Assembly: GCF_022539315.1 (NCBI RefSeq)
Contig: NC_066314.1
Coordinates: forward strand, 63,349,543 to 63,413,542
From: Serinus canaria
Lineage: Eukaryota; Chordata; Aves; Passeriformes; Fringillidae
DNA length: 64,000 nt
Direction of reading: 5' to 3'
The notes beneath the pieces are model-generated. The model did not search any database, was not told where the DNA came from, and worked only from the letters and a program-made list of their open reading frames with translations. Below are positions 59,601 through 64,000 of the stretch, in pieces (the first letter of the stretch is position 1; every line of letters begins with the position of its first letter). The translations under genes and the position numbers were made by a program.

Positions 59601-62600
59601 TGTTTCTAATCTCACAGTTTGTGCTCTTCTAGAATGTCACTTTTATAAACAGAGTCCAGTGCCTTCTGTTCCCAAAGCACAGGAATCCACCATGAGAGTG
59701 AGTGAGGAGCCTTCTTAGGCTCTGAGAGATGTAGGATTCATGATAAAGATCCCCTTAACTTCCAGGTGTGAGGTGCTGGCTTTAAATATGGAGCAAGGGA
59801 GCATTAAAATGTAGATCACAAACAGGAACACGAGAAGTTGCTGTTGTTTTTGCCCTTTTGAAGTGCTTGGTTTAAAATCCAGCAGAAATGGGCTCACTGC
59901 CGTTAAAATCTCAGCGAACACAAAGTACCATGTGGAAATGCTGAACATCAGAGGCCCCTGGGAGGATTCAGCCTTTCCATCACCATCTCTCACCAACAGG
60001 ATTCCCACCTAAGCATATACTGAATAAAGAGTCTGTCCAGCCTCATCACCTGCCAGTGATGTGAATACTTTAAGAAAAATAGAAGAGGTACCCAGTGATA
60101 GTTGCCGACCTTCCCAGCACCTGTGGCTTAGAATTCCTCAGATCTCACTTAAATATTCATTCTATGTGTTCAGTGAGTCAGATGCACCCAAATACACACT
60201 GTGGAGTTAGTCTAGGCATGTTCAGTTAAGTGTTCTGAGACATGGAGGTGTCAGGTTTCCTGTCTGTACATTGGTGTTCCTGGAAAAACTTACACATTTT
60301 AATACTGTGGGCCTGCTGCATGTACAGCATTTCCTTCCAGGAGTCTGACACAGGTAGCAAACAAGAGGAACAGAAAAAGAGATCTCTGCTTGAGGAAAAG
60401 CACTAACAAAAAGCCGTGTTCACTCTGTCCAAACAGGACTGTCAGAAGCTCACTTCTATCAAAATGACTCTCAGCACTGTAAAAGGCTGTTCAGTCTCCA
60501 AATTATATTTTTTTACCTGCTCATCAACAGTTATCAGGGCTATATCATAAACCTGGGTTGTCTTCAGCCGTGGCAATAGGTGCATTTGATCCATTTTCTG
60601 CACAATTTAACCCAGATTGAGATCTAATGTAAAATAATAATTTGCAGATTCATCCATGCTCAATAAAAAGAACCTCATTTCTGGCATCTCCCAGTTTAAG
60701 CAGGTGAGAGGGACAGCAAGAAAGGGAATTTCACCAACCTAATTATCTAGAGACATCAAGATGAAACTAGTAGGCTATTAAAAGTTAGTTGGGGGAAAAG
60801 GCAATGAAGAGAAGCATGCAGGGCAGCAGAGAGCAAATACATGATGGGATGAAAGAGAAAGGGAGTTTAAGCAAGTGATCTTTTGTCAGCAAGAGCAAAG
60901 AGCATAAAACTAGAAAAATACCATGGGATCATGAGAATGGCAGCTGGATGTCCTTATCACTCATACTAGAAAAGCTTTTAAAAGGGTGGAAAAATCCTAA
61001 CTGAATAACCGTTCCTTTTTTATATTTTTAACAAAGCATATGACTTTCACATTCAGAGGTTTCATTATAACCTCTGGCAACTAAGTGCTAATGGGTTCAG
61101 TTTTCATGTCTGCACTTCAGAGTGAAAAAAGGGTCAGAAATGAATTGCATTTTTTCCTCTTCTCATTTAAAAGAAATGATATTTTGACTTGGAAGGAGCC
61201 AAGTGCAGTTCACGTGCTTGGTTTCCTCTGTGCTGCACATAAAAACAGGAAAAGCCAGTCTTTTGGCCGTGCTTCTTTTTATTGTTGGTTGTTTGACATG
61301 TTTTTCTATTACAATTCACAGCAGGGAGCGTTTATCTCCGTTATGAAAACCAGTTGGGCCATTGTTAGGGAAGAAAGCTGCACTTCCCAGGAGGAAGTTA
61401 AGTGTCTCTGCAGTGTGGTAGGAAGGCATTCTGCAGTTGAAGCCAATGTGTGTTAGTGCTGGGGGACTCTGTCCTTTTTGAAGGAGGTGCTCAGCCACTC
61501 TCTGTGAAATGTCAGGTCTGTTCACTTAAAAAAAGCAAATATTGCATCTTAAGTTTTCTTTTTCTTCTTCCTCTTTCCTTCTAAAACAGTAAGAAATATA
61601 GTGTTTTCTTATTAATCTTTTTTTTTACAGTCACAATGTTGAAAGCTCATTTTGTCATTTTTTCCCAAATACAAATTCCTTAAGCATTCATATCAAACAT
61701 AGGCAATCTGGTTTTGTAGCTCAGAGGTGTGTGTTGATTCCAAATTAGGCCATGGGATTTGATTCTACCAGTCAGTCTTTTGGCCAGAGCTTGGGTGGCA
61801 TTTCACCTTTGAGAAGACCCATAAGGTAAATTCATTCCATGTTGAATAAATATGATTTTATCTGTCTATATCAAATAATAAAATGAATTTTAAATATTAT
61901 CCAAATCATTTATGAAAGATAGAAAGCGCAGACTGTGTGAAATTTCAAAGGGGACCTCAGTCAGGAATCAGTATCTGCTCTTTTCAGCAATATTCTGATC
62001 TGAAGTCAAATTTTGCATTTGCATAATGTTATTGTCAAAATCTGAATGAAGAACAGAGAAAGTAAGATTTTATTCTTGATTTATATTGTATGACTTGGTC
62101 ATATATGTGGTAGGGTTTAAAATACTTAATTGAATTATTCAGCCTTCTTTTTAAGTTATATACCCAGTGTACCAGATTGTTATGGTTTGTTAATTTATTG
62201 GGTTAATCAAATTATTGAGAAATCCTATATTTATTATTATTAATATTTCTCTTGGATGAGTATTTGTTTTTATACATGGCTTACAAGCCAATAACAATAA
62301 CTTTAGGACTAGAAAGCAAAATAAGGATAAAACATAACTGGATTCTCACCTTTTAAACTGTGAACCAATGCTTCATTTTGTGCACTTGCTTTTGGGCTCA
62401 GTTTGACCTTTGTACAATATACAAAACCAGGAGACTAGACTGCAGAGTTCATATTCAGACTTCTGCCTAGGGGACTGGGATTTCTTTAATAATTGGCTCT
62501 TCAACTGGTGTTTTTGTGCAAAGGCTGTGAATTGCCTGTGAAATTTCCATTGTTCCTTACGACTTTTGTTCTTTTAATAAGTCCTCAACAATTCAGAGTA

Positions 62601-64000
62601 CTAGATTGCCTCTGTGGGAAAAATATTTATTCCAAGAGATCTCACAAAGATAAAAAGCTGATTGAATATAGCTCTTCAGTTCTGGCTGAGGCAAAATAGC
62701 AGTACAAGACAAATAATTAGTTCTAAGGAAAAAAAAATGCAAAGCAAACAGATTCCGGGGGGTATATTTTAGTTTGTTTCACTAAGACTTAAGAATTCCA
62801 TATAGCCAGAATTATAAACTTCCTGATCAAACTCTATTAAAAGTCCAGAGTCCATTTCACACTTGAACTCCTCCTCTCCTCAGCTATTTTTAACTGAAGT
62901 TATGCAAGACTGTGCCCATGGGTAAATCATATAAAAGTATTAAAAGCTACAGATATCCAGCATTTAAATCACCAACTGACATCCAATTCATTGTACAAAA
63001 ATAAAAAAACATTTTGGTAACTCTTGATACAATGTACAATATAGGGTTTTTTGCTTGCATGCACTGTGATTGGGCAATTTTGGCACAGTTTCTTGCTTAT
63101 AAAACTTACATTGAGATAGAAGTGACAGATGTTTTGGGACTGAAGTGTTTCTACTTCTATTTCTGGAATAGAAAAGGACTTAGAAATCTTTGGAATATTT
63201 AGATGGTGAAGGCGCTTTTGTATTGATACAATCATATTGTAATTGTAAAATGTTAAGATTTAACTTTGTCAATCAAGAGTTATATTTAATACAAGGGTTC
63301 AAGCTTTCCAGAAGAAACTCATTCCCGTGCAATGGATAAATTCCAAAAACATTTTGAAACAGAGATCAAAGTGATTGTGGCCTTGCTAGGTTTGCATCCA
63401 TTAGCAGAGGTTACTCCTAAAGAGCAAATACTTGCCTTTGAAATGAAGTAGACTGCCTCAGGTATCAGGTGTTTCCAAAAATGTTCCCCACAGAAAAATA
63501 CTGGAAAAAAAATTCTTTATCTCCCATTTCAAGGCATATTAGTTTGTCTGTGAATTCATATCATCCTAAAGTGTATTTTAGGAAGAAAGTAAAAATATTT
63601 CCAACAGGGCTGCTTAATCTATTTGCTTACTATCTGCTACCTCCTCCTGAGACTGCTTTTTTCCTTGACATGAAAAAATAAATGAATGATTCATCAGGCT
63701 TCAGTGTATTCCTCCTTCTTAAAAGCATTTCTTGGAAGAAGCTGAAAATTCTGCTGGAGTCTGCAATATATTCTCATGGAGTTCAGAAAGGGGTAGTTCA
63801 CACAGGATTGAAATGAATTTGAAAAGAAATTCAGGATAATACTGAAAACTCAATACAGTTATTTCATTGAAACTTGGAAAGTAAAGAGGACACTGTTGAA
63901 GATAAGAATATAAAACAAGTTATTGGTGTGATTATGAGGGACAACTGGGTGAAATGTCACTAACAATCACTGTTATCTCTTTCCTGTCTCTAAAATAATT
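56677..64000. other. Non-coding stretch with a small CpG cluster
   Basis: No gene, retroelement or RNA gene could be supported in these 7.3 kb. At 59325-59535 several CpGs cluster (CCCGCG, TTCGAG, CTCGTT, CTCGCT, CCCGTG), and an acceptor-like ATTTATATTTCAG ends at 59404 in front of a 68-codon open frame with no recognised motif. Stretches at about 59.2-59.4 and 60.5-60.76 kb look like conserved non-coding DNA in word content. The longest open frame, minus 57150-57578 (142 codons), shows no domain. Confidence 0.55.

Overview
This window looks like non-coding nuclear DNA from a bird, most likely a passerine. The evidence is three 3'-truncated copies of the CR1 LINE with its typical 3' end (around 11.8, 31.0 and 33.5 kb), two related LTR-type retroelement fragments, general CpG depletion, many A/T homopolymers, and a complete lack of tightly packed ORFs, ribosome binding sites or operons. 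No mammalian Alu- or L1-like sequence was noticed. The bird call rests on CR1 and on LTR style. It is an inference, because CR1 also occurs in other reptiles.

I found no protein-coding gene that I can name, no tRNA or rRNA gene, no CRISPR array and no CpG island. The longest open frames (up to 198 codons) have no recognisable domains and behave like chance ORFs in GC-richer patches. The window is therefore best read as an intergenic desert or the inside of a very large intron. Four short intervals carry splice-site-like signals with a compatible open frame and are listed as low-confidence exon candidates: 36.4-36.7 kb (-), 39.65 kb (+), 40.4-40.8 kb (-) and 56.6 kb (+).

Layout. 1-11.7 kb: unique-looking AT-rich sequence with a few homopolymers. 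11.75-11.91 kb: CR1 tail. 15.0-15.16 kb: a near-perfect hairpin followed directly by 29-bp tandem repeats that reuse the same words. 19.9 kb: an A/C-rich tract with a C run. 24.5-25.5 kb: an LTR of about 1 kb on the plus strand. 30.9 and 33.5 kb: two more CR1 tails, near long T tracts. 34.0 kb: an AT-rich low-complexity block. 42.1-42.7 kb: a long imperfect inverted repeat with arms of about 160 bp around a spacer of about 290 bp, which is MITE-like or a large hairpin. 52.7 kb: a second large A/C-rich tract. 54.6-55.0 kb: a shorter, inverted relative of the 24.5-kb LTR. 56.5 kb: a TG/TCTG microsatellite. 57-64 kb: unique sequence with a small CpG cluster at 59.3-59.5 kb and stretches that resemble conserved non-coding DNA.

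The least ordinary structures are the 42-kb inverted repeat and the 15-kb hairpin plus tandem array. Neither is explained by CR1 or by the LTR family. No genes can be seen working together here.
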